This document shows, piece by piece, positions 1 through 5,176 of a stretch of DNA of 8,371 bases. Below the pieces are notes generated by a model, which was not told where the DNA came from, made no database searches, and worked only from the letters and a program-made list of their open reading frames with translations. Origin of the DNA: an uncultured Bdellovibrio sp. (lineage in GTDB: Bacteria > Bdellovibrionota > Bdellovibrionia > Bdellovibrionales > Bdellovibrionaceae); NCBI GenBank assembly GCA_937871355.1, contig CALMPX010000205.1, positions 1 through 8,371 on the forward strand, given 5' to 3'. Numbering within the stretch: the first letter of the stretch is position 1; each line of letters opens with the position of its first letter. Position numbers and translations under genes: made by a program.

Positions 1-3
1 CGT

Positions 4-30
4 AAAAAAATTCTAGAAACTAAATAGTTT
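4..30 (-). terminator. Weak candidate intrinsic terminator after the zinc hydrolase gene
   Basis: Just past the hydrolase stop codon the minus strand reads AAACTATTTAGTTT (positions 30-17), a short self-complementary stem with a very small loop. It is followed by CTAGAA and then seven T. The order stem then T-run is right for an intrinsic terminator on this strand, but the stem is short and AT-only apart from one pair, so it is a weak candidate. Confidence 0.35.
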
Positions 31-32
31 AA

Positions 33-1127
33 TTACTTTTTCGGTTCTGTTTTGATTTCGTAATAATCGGGCATCACAAAATCAGGAGTAAGCGGATAGC
101 GATAGCTTTTGTAGGCTTTGAAATCGGGTTTTCCGATTGCAACGTAGATATCATCCCACATTTTTGCCAGTAATAAAGCTGATCGGGCCATGTCCGTCAC
201 GATTAAATTGGCGAAAACTTTTTGTCCTTCTGCTGGAGATTTTCGAACCGCTGGGGTTTTGATTTTCATGCCCTTTTCTTCTTTAAGAATGGATTTGGTG
301 ATGATGGGATCCAATTTAAATAATTCTTTTACCTCATTGTTCGAGATCACACCCAGAGCGCGCATTTGTTCTAAAACTGTTTTTTCTCGAGTGAATTGAT
401 TTGATTTTGAATTTTGATCAATGGTTTTAGCTTTTTTGACAATTTTAACTGATAGGTCCGCTTCGAAAAATGATACGCAAAGATCTTCGTAGTAGGCATG
501 AATTCCACCATGACCACTTTCGTAGCCGTCGTAGTCGGCATTGGTATGAAGCGGCTGACCATTGTCGCCGACAAAGTGACCCATGACGCCCATGTAAGTG
601 ATCATGTTGTAGAGGTGCTTGTTGTAAGGAAGGTCGTCGTTTTGCTCATCTTTCGAATTCGCAGGAGCGACGAGATCTTTTAATTTTTTGCCTTCGAGGA
701 TGGCCATTTCAAATAGTTGATTGGCTCTCCACCAGTTGGTTCCCATTTCATGGGGAAGTGACATGATTTTAGTTCCTGTTTTGAGTTGATCTTCTTTTCC
801 CGTGTACTTTTCAATCAAGGCCTTCATGTCCAATGGCATGTCTTTTAAGGGAATGCCCAGCGCTTCTGATTCGACGTAATGAGTGGGATTACCTTCTTTG
901 GTTTGTTCGGGTGATAGGCCTCTCCAGTAGATATCGGGAACGTTGCAAAGATGGCCTAGCATGTTTGGTTTATTGCGTAAGAAATCTTTCAAAGTTTTAT
1001 TTTTTACTAAAAAAACGGCGGATTGGCAGATCGTATCGTGTCCGCGACCGCCCCAGGCGAAAGTATTTTCTGTTATGAATAAAGTCGATGCGAATAAGAA
1101 TAAAACTAATGCAAAAAAATATTTCAT
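33..1127 (-). CDS. Exported S1/P1 nuclease / zinc-dependent phospholipase C superfamily hydrolase
   Basis: A 364-residue protein, probably an exported phosphodiesterase cutting nucleic acid or phospholipid with three zinc ions. Residues 1-24 form a signal peptide (Lys, then a hydrophobic core) ending in TFA; cleavage there would make Trp25 the N-terminus, as this fold needs because the terminal Trp binds zinc. The ligand series is visible: W25, H30 (WGGRGH), D65, H83, H184 and D188 with H194 (HFVGDNGQPLH), then H210 and E214. W25-H30 spacing matches fungal S1/P1 nuclease, whereas the last ligand pair is HxxxE, as in Bacillus phospholipase C, not the HxxxD of P1. At 364 residues it exceeds P1 (about 270), with extra sequence between H83 and H184 and a long C-terminal part. 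ATG at 1127 is preceded by AGGAAGG six bases upstream, fixing the start. It is divergent from trmO. The superfamily is secure; the substrate is not. Confidence 0.85.
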   Translation of the reverse strand: MKYFFALVLFLFASTLFITENTFAWGGRGHDTICQSAVFLVKNKTLKDFLRNKPNMLGHLCNVPDIYWRGLSPEQTKEGNPTHYVESEALGIPLKDMPLDMKALIEKYTGKEDQLKTGTKIMSLPHEMGTNWWRANQLFEMAILEGKKLKDLVAPANSKDEQNDDLPYNKHLYNMITYMGVMGHFVGDNGQPLHTNADYDGYESGHGGIHAYYEDLCVSFFEADLSVKIVKKAKTIDQNSKSNQFTREKTVLEQMRALGVISNNEVKELFKLDPIITKSILKEEKGMKIKTPAVRKSPAEGQKVFANLIVTDMARSALLLAKMWDDIYVAIGKPDFKAYKSYRYPLTPDFVMPDYYEIKTEPKK

Positions 1128-1133
1128 CTTGTA

Positions 1134-1140
1134 CCTTCCT
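1134..1140 (-). promoter_or_regulatory. Shine-Dalgarno site of the zinc hydrolase gene
   Basis: The minus strand reads AGGAAGG here, six bases before the ATG at 1127. It supports that start and the presence of the full signal peptide. The site falls in the 17-base gap shared with divergent trmO. Confidence 0.7.
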
Positions 1141-1144
1141 GGGT

Positions 1145-1861
1145 ATGTCAGAAAATACTACGCAAATGAAAATCGTTGGTCACATTAAATCCTGTTACCC
1201 CGAAAAATTTGGCATTCCTCGTCAATCAGGAATTGTGAATAGCGTTCAGTCCGAACTGATCATTTTGCCTGAATGGCAGCCGGAGCAAGCTTTGCAGGGT
1301 TTAAACGGTTATTCGCATATGTGGATCGTTTTTGTTTTTCATAAAAATACCAGCACGCGCTATCATGCTAAAGTTCATCCACCTCGCCTCGGTGGTGATT
1401 CAATGGGGGTGTTTGCGACGCGCTCTCCGCATCGACCGAATCCGATTGGATTATCGTTAGTTGAAATCAAAGAGGTGTTGGCTGATCGAATTATTTTCGC
1501 CGGCGGAGATCTCGTCGAAGGCACGCCGGTTCTCGATATTAAGCCTTATTTGCCTCAGTTTGAAAGTAAACCGCAGGCCGCTGGGGGTTGGTCTATAAAT
1601 ACGGATAAGGATATCCGTGTAGAATTTTCTGAAATCGCCGAGCAAAAAATGACAGACTGGGTTCAAAGAAAAAATGATGTTCAGTTGAAGCAGGCCGTTA
1701 TTGAAATTATCCAGCAGGATCCTCGTCCAATCGCTTATAAAGGCTATGAGGAAGGGGAATCTCCCTATAGAAATGAACACGCCTTCAGGCTTTATGAAGC
1801 CGACGTTCATTTTAAATTTTTGTCAGAAATCCATGCAGTGGTGATTGATATTATATTCTAG
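1145..1861 (+). CDS. trmO: tRNA (adenine(37)-N6)-methyltransferase TrmO (TsaA/YaeB family)
   Basis: A 238-residue protein of the TrmO/TsaA family. These cytoplasmic enzymes use S-adenosylmethionine to N6-methylate the t6A at position 37 of tRNA-Thr reading ACY codons, giving m6t6A and tuning decoding. Family hallmarks are present in order: IGVIxS-like VGHIKS near residues 10-16, KFGIPRQSG at 21-29, GYSHMWIVFVFH at 55-66, the signature HPPRLGGDSMGVFATRSPHRPNPIG at 78-102 (in pieces: HPPRLGG, GVFATRS, RPNPIG), DIKPYLP at 131-137, and DPRPIAYK at 192-199. The length matches the E. coli protein (235). The frame is open to an ATG at 1088, but homology begins only after 1145, so I chose ATG 1145; ATG 1166 is also possible. 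Neither has a good Shine-Dalgarno site. Its promoter would have to lie inside the divergent hydrolase gene. The dioxygenase gene follows after 59 bases. Confidence 0.93.
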   Translation: MSENTTQMKIVGHIKSCYPEKFGIPRQSGIVNSVQSELIILPEWQPEQALQGLNGYSHMWIVFVFHKNTSTRYHAKVHPPRLGGDSMGVFATRSPHRPNPIGLSLVEIKEVLADRIIFAGGDLVEGTPVLDIKPYLPQFESKPQAAGGWSINTDKDIRVEFSEIAEQKMTDWVQRKNDVQLKQAVIEIIQQDPRPIAYKGYEEGESPYRNEHAFRLYEADVHFKFLSEIHAVVIDIIF

Positions 1862-1907
1862 ATTTGATAGTTTGTGAGGCGACTATTATTGGATGAGATT
1901 ATATTTT

Positions 1908-1913
1908 GGGGGA
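1908..1913 (+). promoter_or_regulatory. Shine-Dalgarno site deciding the dioxygenase start
   Basis: GGGGGA sits seven bases before ATG 1921. This favours 1921 over an in-frame TTG at 1906, which overlaps the site itself. The bases GGGGGATGTAAATATG also contain an immediate start-stop ATG-TAA (1913-1918) between the site and the real start. Confidence 0.6.
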
Positions 1914-1920
1914 TGTAAAT

Positions 1921-2874
1921 ATGAATCAAGTACGTAAAGTAAATACCATTAGTTTGGCTCACTATACAAAAGGTACGCCGGAACAAAAACAGAAATTTAT
2001 CGATGACCTTTATCAAGGTTTAAAAGAATACGGTTTTATCATCCTCAAAGATCACCCTGTTGATCCTCAATTATTAAAGCAGGCTTACAGTGTTCTTGAA
2101 AAAGTTTACAGTTTACCTGACGCTAAAAAACGTTCTTATATTTCTGAAAAAGGCGGCGGACAGCGCGGTTACACGGCGTTTGGCACAGAACACGCCAAAG
2201 GCGCTGAAGTAAAAGATTTAAAGGAATTCTGGCACGTCGGCCGCGAAGTCGAAGACAGTCATCCTTTTGCTAAATACTATCCCAAAAATATATACCCCAC
2301 TGATGTGGCCCCTGAATTCGAAGTTATTTTTGAAAAACTCTATGCTCAATTACAAGAAGCCGGCATTCAGATGATGGAAGCCCTCACTTTTCCGTTAGAA
2401 GTCGAACGAAATTTTTTCCGCGATATGGTGAGCGAAGGAAATTCAATTCTCAGACTTCTTCATTACCCACCGATTCCAGAAGGAATTGATCCGCGCTGTG
2501 TGCGTGCGGCGGCTCATGAAGATATTAACTTCATCACTTTATTACCGGCGGCGACGCAATCAGGCCTTCAATTAAAAGATCGCGATGGTTCGTGGTTAGA
2601 TATTGAAAGTGATTTCGGTACATTGATTGTTGATGTCGGTGATATGTTAGCTCGTTTAACGAATGATGTTCTTCCTTCGACCACGCATCGTGTGATCAAT
2701 CCACAAGATGGAACGAATGTGTCTCGTTATTCGATGCCGTTCTTTATGCATCCTCATCCTGAATCAAACTTAAGTTGTTTGGCTTCGTGCAAAGGATCCG
2801 GCGCTAAATATCCAGATATTACGGCCCATGAATTTTTAATGCAGCGACTGCGTGAAATCGGCCTGACCAAATAA
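1921..2874 (+). CDS. Isopenicillin N synthase-like Fe(II)/2-oxoglutarate-dependent dioxygenase
   Basis: A 317-residue cytoplasmic non-haem iron oxygenase of the isopenicillin-N-synthase / plant-type 2-oxoglutarate dioxygenase family. The N-terminal half (1-150) has the usual helical DIOX_N-like region, including GLKEYGFIILKDHPVD (33-48) and GGGQRGYTAFGTE (78-90). The C-terminal jelly-roll carries the iron triad H199-x-D201 (AHEDIN) and H256 (STTHRVINP), and the 2-oxoglutarate carboxylate clamp R269-x-S271 (SRYSMPFF). All catalytic residues are intact, so an active enzyme that couples 2-oxoglutarate decarboxylation to oxidation of a substrate is expected. The substrate cannot be read from sequence; despite the family name nothing here points to antibiotic synthesis. 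It follows trmO by 59 bases and is followed after one base by a membrane-anchored protein, suggesting coupled expression. No strong -35/-10 pair was found in the AT-rich gap 1862-1920. Confidence 0.9.
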   Translation: MNQVRKVNTISLAHYTKGTPEQKQKFIDDLYQGLKEYGFIILKDHPVDPQLLKQAYSVLEKVYSLPDAKKRSYISEKGGGQRGYTAFGTEHAKGAEVKDLKEFWHVGREVEDSHPFAKYYPKNIYPTDVAPEFEVIFEKLYAQLQEAGIQMMEALTFPLEVERNFFRDMVSEGNSILRLLHYPPIPEGIDPRCVRAAAHEDINFITLLPAATQSGLQLKDRDGSWLDIESDFGTLIVDVGDMLARLTNDVLPSTTHRVINPQDGTNVSRYSMPFFMHPHPESNLSCLASCKGSGAKYPDITAHEFLMQRLREIGLTK

Positions 2875-2875
2875 G

Positions 2876-3622
2876 ATGCGGAAACAATTTCTCGCGGTCA
2901 TAGCGGGCACAATTTTTTTGATGGCCCTACTTTATTGGAACGACACTTATAAAAGTGTCGACAAGATTAAGCCTGTGGCTTCTTCGGCTCAAAGTCAGCC
3001 CGAGCTGGAATCAGATATCCCGCAAGAAAAATTCACCATGAAAATGACATCCTCTGATATGACGGAAGTTGCGCCGACGCAAACACCTGATATTGAAAAT
3101 CAAAAACAATTTGCCGCGCATTTAAAAACGATTGGTCAATGTTTACAAATTAAAAATAATACGGAATACGATCAAGTGGATCCTACTTTTGATAACTTGA
3201 TTGCTAGTCTTAAGCCCGCCATGGGTGACGTCACTGTATTTACTGATGATTGGGCTCAGACTGATTTACAATACAATGATGGAACTTTGAAACGCCTACG
3301 CATCGAGGTGGGATATGATGACCCGGGAAATCCGTCGAAATTTTTACAAGTTTATAAATTGAATGATCAAAACATTCCAGAGATGGAAGAGTTGGATCCT
3401 CAGCATACGCAGAATCCTACGGATGAGTATGTCGAATCCTTGAAATCCGGAGCGCATATTTTATTACATGAAAAAGGTGGGCGGGCTTATTTCCCCGCAG
3501 GCGAAGAGATGATTGTGATCGAGCGCAATGGCAAACTCGAATCATTCACGATGACTAAAAATAACAAAACCATTAGCTGCAACGCTATGACATCGGCAAC
3601 TTCAAACTGCCAATGCTTTTGA
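2876..3622 (+). CDS. Unrecognised membrane-anchored protein with a probable periplasmic domain
   Basis: A 248-residue protein I cannot assign to a family. MRKQ followed by a hydrophobic stretch (residues 5-20) makes an N-terminal membrane anchor or uncleaved signal. A polar, Pro/Ser/Gln-rich linker follows (about 30-75), then a mixed globular region (about 76-248) expected in the periplasm. Cysteines occur at 89, 235, 245 and 247; the last three cluster at the very C-terminus (SCNAM...SNCQCF), which could form disulfides in the periplasm. The ATG lies one base after the dioxygenase stop (TAA-G-ATG) with no clear Shine-Dalgarno site, so it is probably translated by coupling to the upstream gene. 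A perfect hairpin lies within its coding sequence at 2941-2960. The reading frame is convincing by length, anchor and operon position; the function is unknown. Confidence 0.8.
   Translation: MRKQFLAVIAGTIFLMALLYWNDTYKSVDKIKPVASSAQSQPELESDIPQEKFTMKMTSSDMTEVAPTQTPDIENQKQFAAHLKTIGQCLQIKNNTEYDQVDPTFDNLIASLKPAMGDVTVFTDDWAQTDLQYNDGTLKRLRIEVGYDDPGNPSKFLQVYKLNDQNIPEMEELDPQHTQNPTDEYVESLKSGAHILLHEKGGRAYFPAGEEMIVIERNGKLESFTMTKNNKTISCNAMTSATSNCQCF
2941..2960. repeat. Perfect inverted repeat (8-bp arms, 4-base loop) inside a coding region
   Basis: CGACACTT, loop ATAA, AAGTGTCG: every base of the two arms pairs. It starts 65 bases into the membrane-anchored protein gene, just after the codons of the membrane segment. 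No T-run follows, so it is not a terminator. It could be an RNA hairpin affecting early translation or mRNA stability, a palindromic protein-binding site, or chance. Confidence 0.6.
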
Positions 3623-3631
3623 GCGCGCGGC

Positions 3632-3683
3632 TAACGGTAAATGTTTTAATCTCAAGAACAACATTTAAAAAACTAAGCCGTTA
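3632..3683. repeat. Nested inverted repeats between converging genes
   Basis: Inner arms TAAATGTT (3638-3645) and AACATTTA (3660-3667) pair perfectly over 8 bp around a 14-base loop. Outer arms TAACGG (3632-3637) and CCGTTA (3678-3683) pair over 6 bp, with about ten unpaired bases on one side. The structure lies between the plus-strand membrane-protein gene and the minus-strand small ORF, where a two-way transcription stop would be expected. It lacks a clean T-run on either strand, so termination is only a possibility. Confidence 0.4.
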
Positions 3684-3747
3684 AGACTAAGTTCGTTGCT
3701 ACGATAACCAGAAGTACGATTGTTAAAGAAACGTTTAATTTACTCAT
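3673..3747 (-). CDS. Small hydrophobic membrane peptide, 24 residues
   Basis: A short minus-strand reading frame, ATG at 3747 to TAG at 3673-3675, encoding 24 residues: MSKLNV followed by an uninterrupted run of Leu, Ile, Val, Thr and Ala to the end, with one Asn (residue 19) inside. It has a short positive N-terminus and a single membrane-helix-length core, so it would insert in the inner membrane. Support for translation is the Shine-Dalgarno AAAGGGGGA directly upstream (GGGGG ends four bases before the ATG) and a candidate -10 box TATAAC about 22 bases upstream of the start. I recognise no family. It could be a regulatory membrane peptide, a type-I-toxin-like peptide or a small subunit of a complex; nothing nearby decides this. 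Because of its size, chance cannot be excluded. Confidence 0.55.
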   Translation of the reverse strand: MSKLNVSLTIVLLVIVATNLVLTA

Positions 3748-3750
3748 ATA

Positions 3751-3756
3751 TCCCCC
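3751..3756 (-). promoter_or_regulatory. Shine-Dalgarno site of the 24-residue peptide
   Basis: The minus strand reads GGGGGA here, closely resembling the site used by the dioxygenase gene in this window. It sits three bases (four from the last G) before ATG 3747, which is a slightly short spacing. It is the main evidence that the small frame is translated. Confidence 0.5.
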
Positions 3757-3769
3757 TTTGGATAGGGCT

Positions 3770-3775
3770 GTTATA
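3770..3775 (-). promoter_or_regulatory. Candidate -10 box for the 24-residue peptide
   Basis: TATAAC on the minus strand would place a transcription start near 3763, giving a leader of about 16 bases that holds the Shine-Dalgarno site. No matching -35 hexamer is seen 16-18 bases upstream, so this is weak. The rest of the spacer between here and the M24 peptidase stop (3776-3890) shows no gene or terminator I can support. Confidence 0.3.
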
Positions 3776-3890
3776 CCTAAGTCAAAAGGGTCTCGCGACT
3801 GTAATAATTCTGACAGGCAAAAAGTTCATGTCGTGCCGTTTATCGCGATTCTAGAGGGTTTTAACATAGAAAACAGAGTTTATGCCAGGC

Positions 3891-4559
3891 TTAAAGAACG
3901 TCTTCGAAGAAGGCGCCGAAGGTCATATCAGGGCTGCGAAGCTGAACCTCTAGAATCCATAAATCAGGGACAATTTTTTGTTGGAACGTGCGCAAATTAC
4001 CTTTGAAAAAAACATGATGGGGAAAGTCTCCGATACGGTGACCGTTAGCACCCTCTCCGACAATCAACCAACCTCGTTTTTTGGCCTCATTGTCGGCGAA
4101 TTCATAAAGTTCTGGGCCACTGAGACCGCGTTCTAAAAATTGTGCTTTCGTAAGTTTAAAAATTTCTTCCCCGTCAGATATAATTTTAGAATAGTTTGAG
4201 GGTGCATCATCGCCTAAAAGAAAAGTTTGTCCAACGTCGGATTCATATCCGTTAATGATCGGGCCAACATCAAGAAAGAAGATATCATTTTCTTTTAAAC
4301 GGTAATCTTCATCGGATAATTCTCGAAATGATTTTATGGAATTAGGACCAAAGCGTATTTTAGGTGGATGCCAATTTTTTTCGACGCCGAAGTCTTTAAG
4401 AATCGCCGCATAAGCATCGCGCCCATCTTTTTCGTTCATACCGGGCTTGATTTGTTTTTTCAAAGCGTTGAGGACTTCCCAACCGTTTCGTTGGGCTTGT
4501 CTAAAATCTTCTTTGTTATAATGAAGGCCCACGCCTTGAGGATTTACGTTTTCGTCCAT
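3891..4559 (-). CDS. Compact M24 family metallopeptidase (aminopeptidase P / methionine aminopeptidase fold)
   Basis: A 222-residue single-domain 'pita-bread' metallopeptidase. All five dinuclear metal ligands are in order: D97 and D108 (FLDVGP...ESDVGQTF), H174 (GANGHRIGDF), E204 (WILEVQL) and E219 (GAFFEDVL). H181/H182 in FPHH lie after H174, where this family often has further active-site histidines. WHPPKIRFGPN (63-73) occupies the position of the substrate-pocket segment preceding the first ligand. It lacks the extra N-terminal domain of classical aminopeptidase P, so it is of methionine-aminopeptidase size but without a typical MetAP sequence; I would call it an M24 peptidase, or a related M24 hydrolase such as creatinase type, of unknown substrate. 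No signal peptide is present, so it is probably cytoplasmic. It starts six bases after the stop of the barrel-protein gene without a clear Shine-Dalgarno site, suggesting coupled translation. Confidence 0.88.
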   Translation of the reverse strand: MDENVNPQGVGLHYNKEDFRQAQRNGWEVLNALKKQIKPGMNEKDGRDAYAAILKDFGVEKNWHPPKIRFGPNSIKSFRELSDEDYRLKENDIFFLDVGPIINGYESDVGQTFLLGDDAPSNYSKIISDGEEIFKLTKAQFLERGLSGPELYEFADNEAKKRGWLIVGEGANGHRIGDFPHHVFFKGNLRTFQQKIVPDLWILEVQLRSPDMTFGAFFEDVL

Positions 4560-4565
4560 ATTATT

Positions 4566-5144
4566 TTAAAAAACAAAGTTAGCGGCGAGCTCTATTCCCG
4601 ATATTTTAGCAGTTGTTTGATAGTTACGCTGAGACGAAGCATTCATTTCGGTGTATCCCAAATCCATTCCAAAATTTTTACTGACTTGGAAACCTATGCT
4701 GCCTTGGTAGCCTAGGCCGACTCCGTAACCTCTTTCGGATTCACTTGTGATTTGATTTAGATTTACTCCGGCTTTTAGATTAAGTTCTTTAATAAAGGTA
4801 TAAGCGACATTACCATCAGCACGCAATATAGATCCACCGTCGCCATTTGCACTTGATAAATTCAAGTACGTTAAATTTGTTGTCCAACCAATTTCTTTGA
4901 TTGGTAATTGTACGTAACCTAGACTAAGTCCTATTGTTGAATCTACAATTTTTGTTGTTACTTCTTGATATGAATCGTTATAGGAAGACTTCGCCTGAAA
5001 AGTTAACGAAGGACGCACTATAGAAACTTTTATACCCTGCGCGTTGTATTCCCGAGCAGAAGGCGCCGCGGTTGTAGATGTTTGTCCTAAACAATCTAAT
5101 GATATAAGTAGCATGATTCCTAATACAGTTAAAATTGATTTCAA
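4566..5144 (-). CDS. Small outer-membrane beta-barrel protein (putative)
   Basis: A 192-residue exported protein. Residues 1-20 are a signal peptide (MKS, then a Leu/Ile-rich core); the likely cut is near LG-Q21. SLDC (15-18) resembles a lipobox only poorly, so I do not call it a lipoprotein. The mature part alternates polar and hydrophobic residues in strand-length blocks (about 38-50, 64-78, 84-97, 108-118, 121-131, 138-153, 156-167, 177-192), Gly- and Tyr-rich, ending in a terminal Phe, the usual C-terminal signature recognised by the barrel assembly machinery. The length suits an eight-stranded barrel. The start codon is TTG at 5144, chosen because AGGAGA lies five bases upstream and the signal peptide begins there; an internal ATG (residue 11) would cut the signal peptide. 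The gene is 27 bases after valS and 6 before the M24 peptidase. The function beyond the envelope is unknown. Confidence 0.72.
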   Translation of the reverse strand: MKSILTVLGIMLLISLDCLGQTSTTAAPSAREYNAQGIKVSIVRPSLTFQAKSSYNDSYQEVTTKIVDSTIGLSLGYVQLPIKEIGWTTNLTYLNLSSANGDGGSILRADGNVAYTFIKELNLKAGVNLNQITSESERGYGVGLGYQGSIGFQVSKNFGMDLGYTEMNASSQRNYQTTAKISGIELAANFVF

Positions 5145-5149
5145 AAAAA

Positions 5150-5155
5150 TCTCCT
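5150..5155 (-). promoter_or_regulatory. Strong Shine-Dalgarno site deciding a TTG start
   Basis: The minus strand reads AAAGGAGA, with AGGAGA ending five bases before TTG 5144. It is the strongest ribosome site in the window and decides the barrel protein's start in favour of the non-ATG codon. Confidence 0.7.
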
Positions 5156-5170
5156 TTTGTTAAAAATATA

Positions 5171-5176
5171 ATTATA
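5171..5176 (-). promoter_or_regulatory. Candidate -10 box (TATAAT) overlapping the valS stop codon
   Basis: The minus strand reads a perfect TATAAT here; the TAA of valS lies inside it. A start point near 5164 would give the barrel-protein mRNA a leader of about 20 bases containing its Shine-Dalgarno site. No good -35 hexamer occurs at 16-18 bases (TTGACT is present but only 7 bases away), so the promoter is possible, not shown. The surrounding sequence is AT-rich, which raises the chance of a random match. Confidence 0.35.

Noticed and set aside
1088..1144. Start of trmO at ATG 1088, adding 19 residues
   Set aside because: The added residues are encoded opposite the signal-peptide codons of the hydrolase, have no family similarity, and E. 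coli TrmO begins at about the 1145 position.
1457..1810. Minus-strand open frame of 117 codons
   Set aside because: It is antisense to conserved trmO sequence, has no recognisable domain and no ribosome site.
1872..1905. TTGTGA ... TATATT as a promoter for the dioxygenase
   Set aside because: Spacing between the hexamers is about 22 bases, too long for a standard sigma-70 promoter.
1906..1920. TTG start for the dioxygenase at 1906
   Set aside because: The TTG overlaps the GGGGGA ribosome site itself; ATG 1921 has correct spacing from it.
3753..3790. CCCTTT...AAAGGG pairing as a terminator
   Set aside because: Arms are only about six pairs across a loop of more than 20 bases with no T-run; it overlaps the ribosome site of the small peptide, so at best a weak leader structure.
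3776..3890. Two short minus-strand frames (13-15 codons) in the spacer after the M24 gene
   Set aside because: Neither has a Shine-Dalgarno site nor any structural character; both are chance length.
3758..4006. Plus-strand open frame of 82 codons entering the M24 gene
   Set aside because: Arg-rich shadow translation, mostly antisense to the C-terminus of the peptidase, without a ribosome site.
4368..4715. Plus-strand open frame of 115 codons
   Set aside because: It lies opposite the M24 peptidase and the end of the barrel gene, both with clear protein signatures; its translation has no family character.
4566..5144. Lipoprotein reading of the barrel protein at Cys18
   Set aside because: The residue before Cys is Asp, which does not fit a lipobox; an ordinary signal peptide followed by barrel strands and a terminal Phe fits better.
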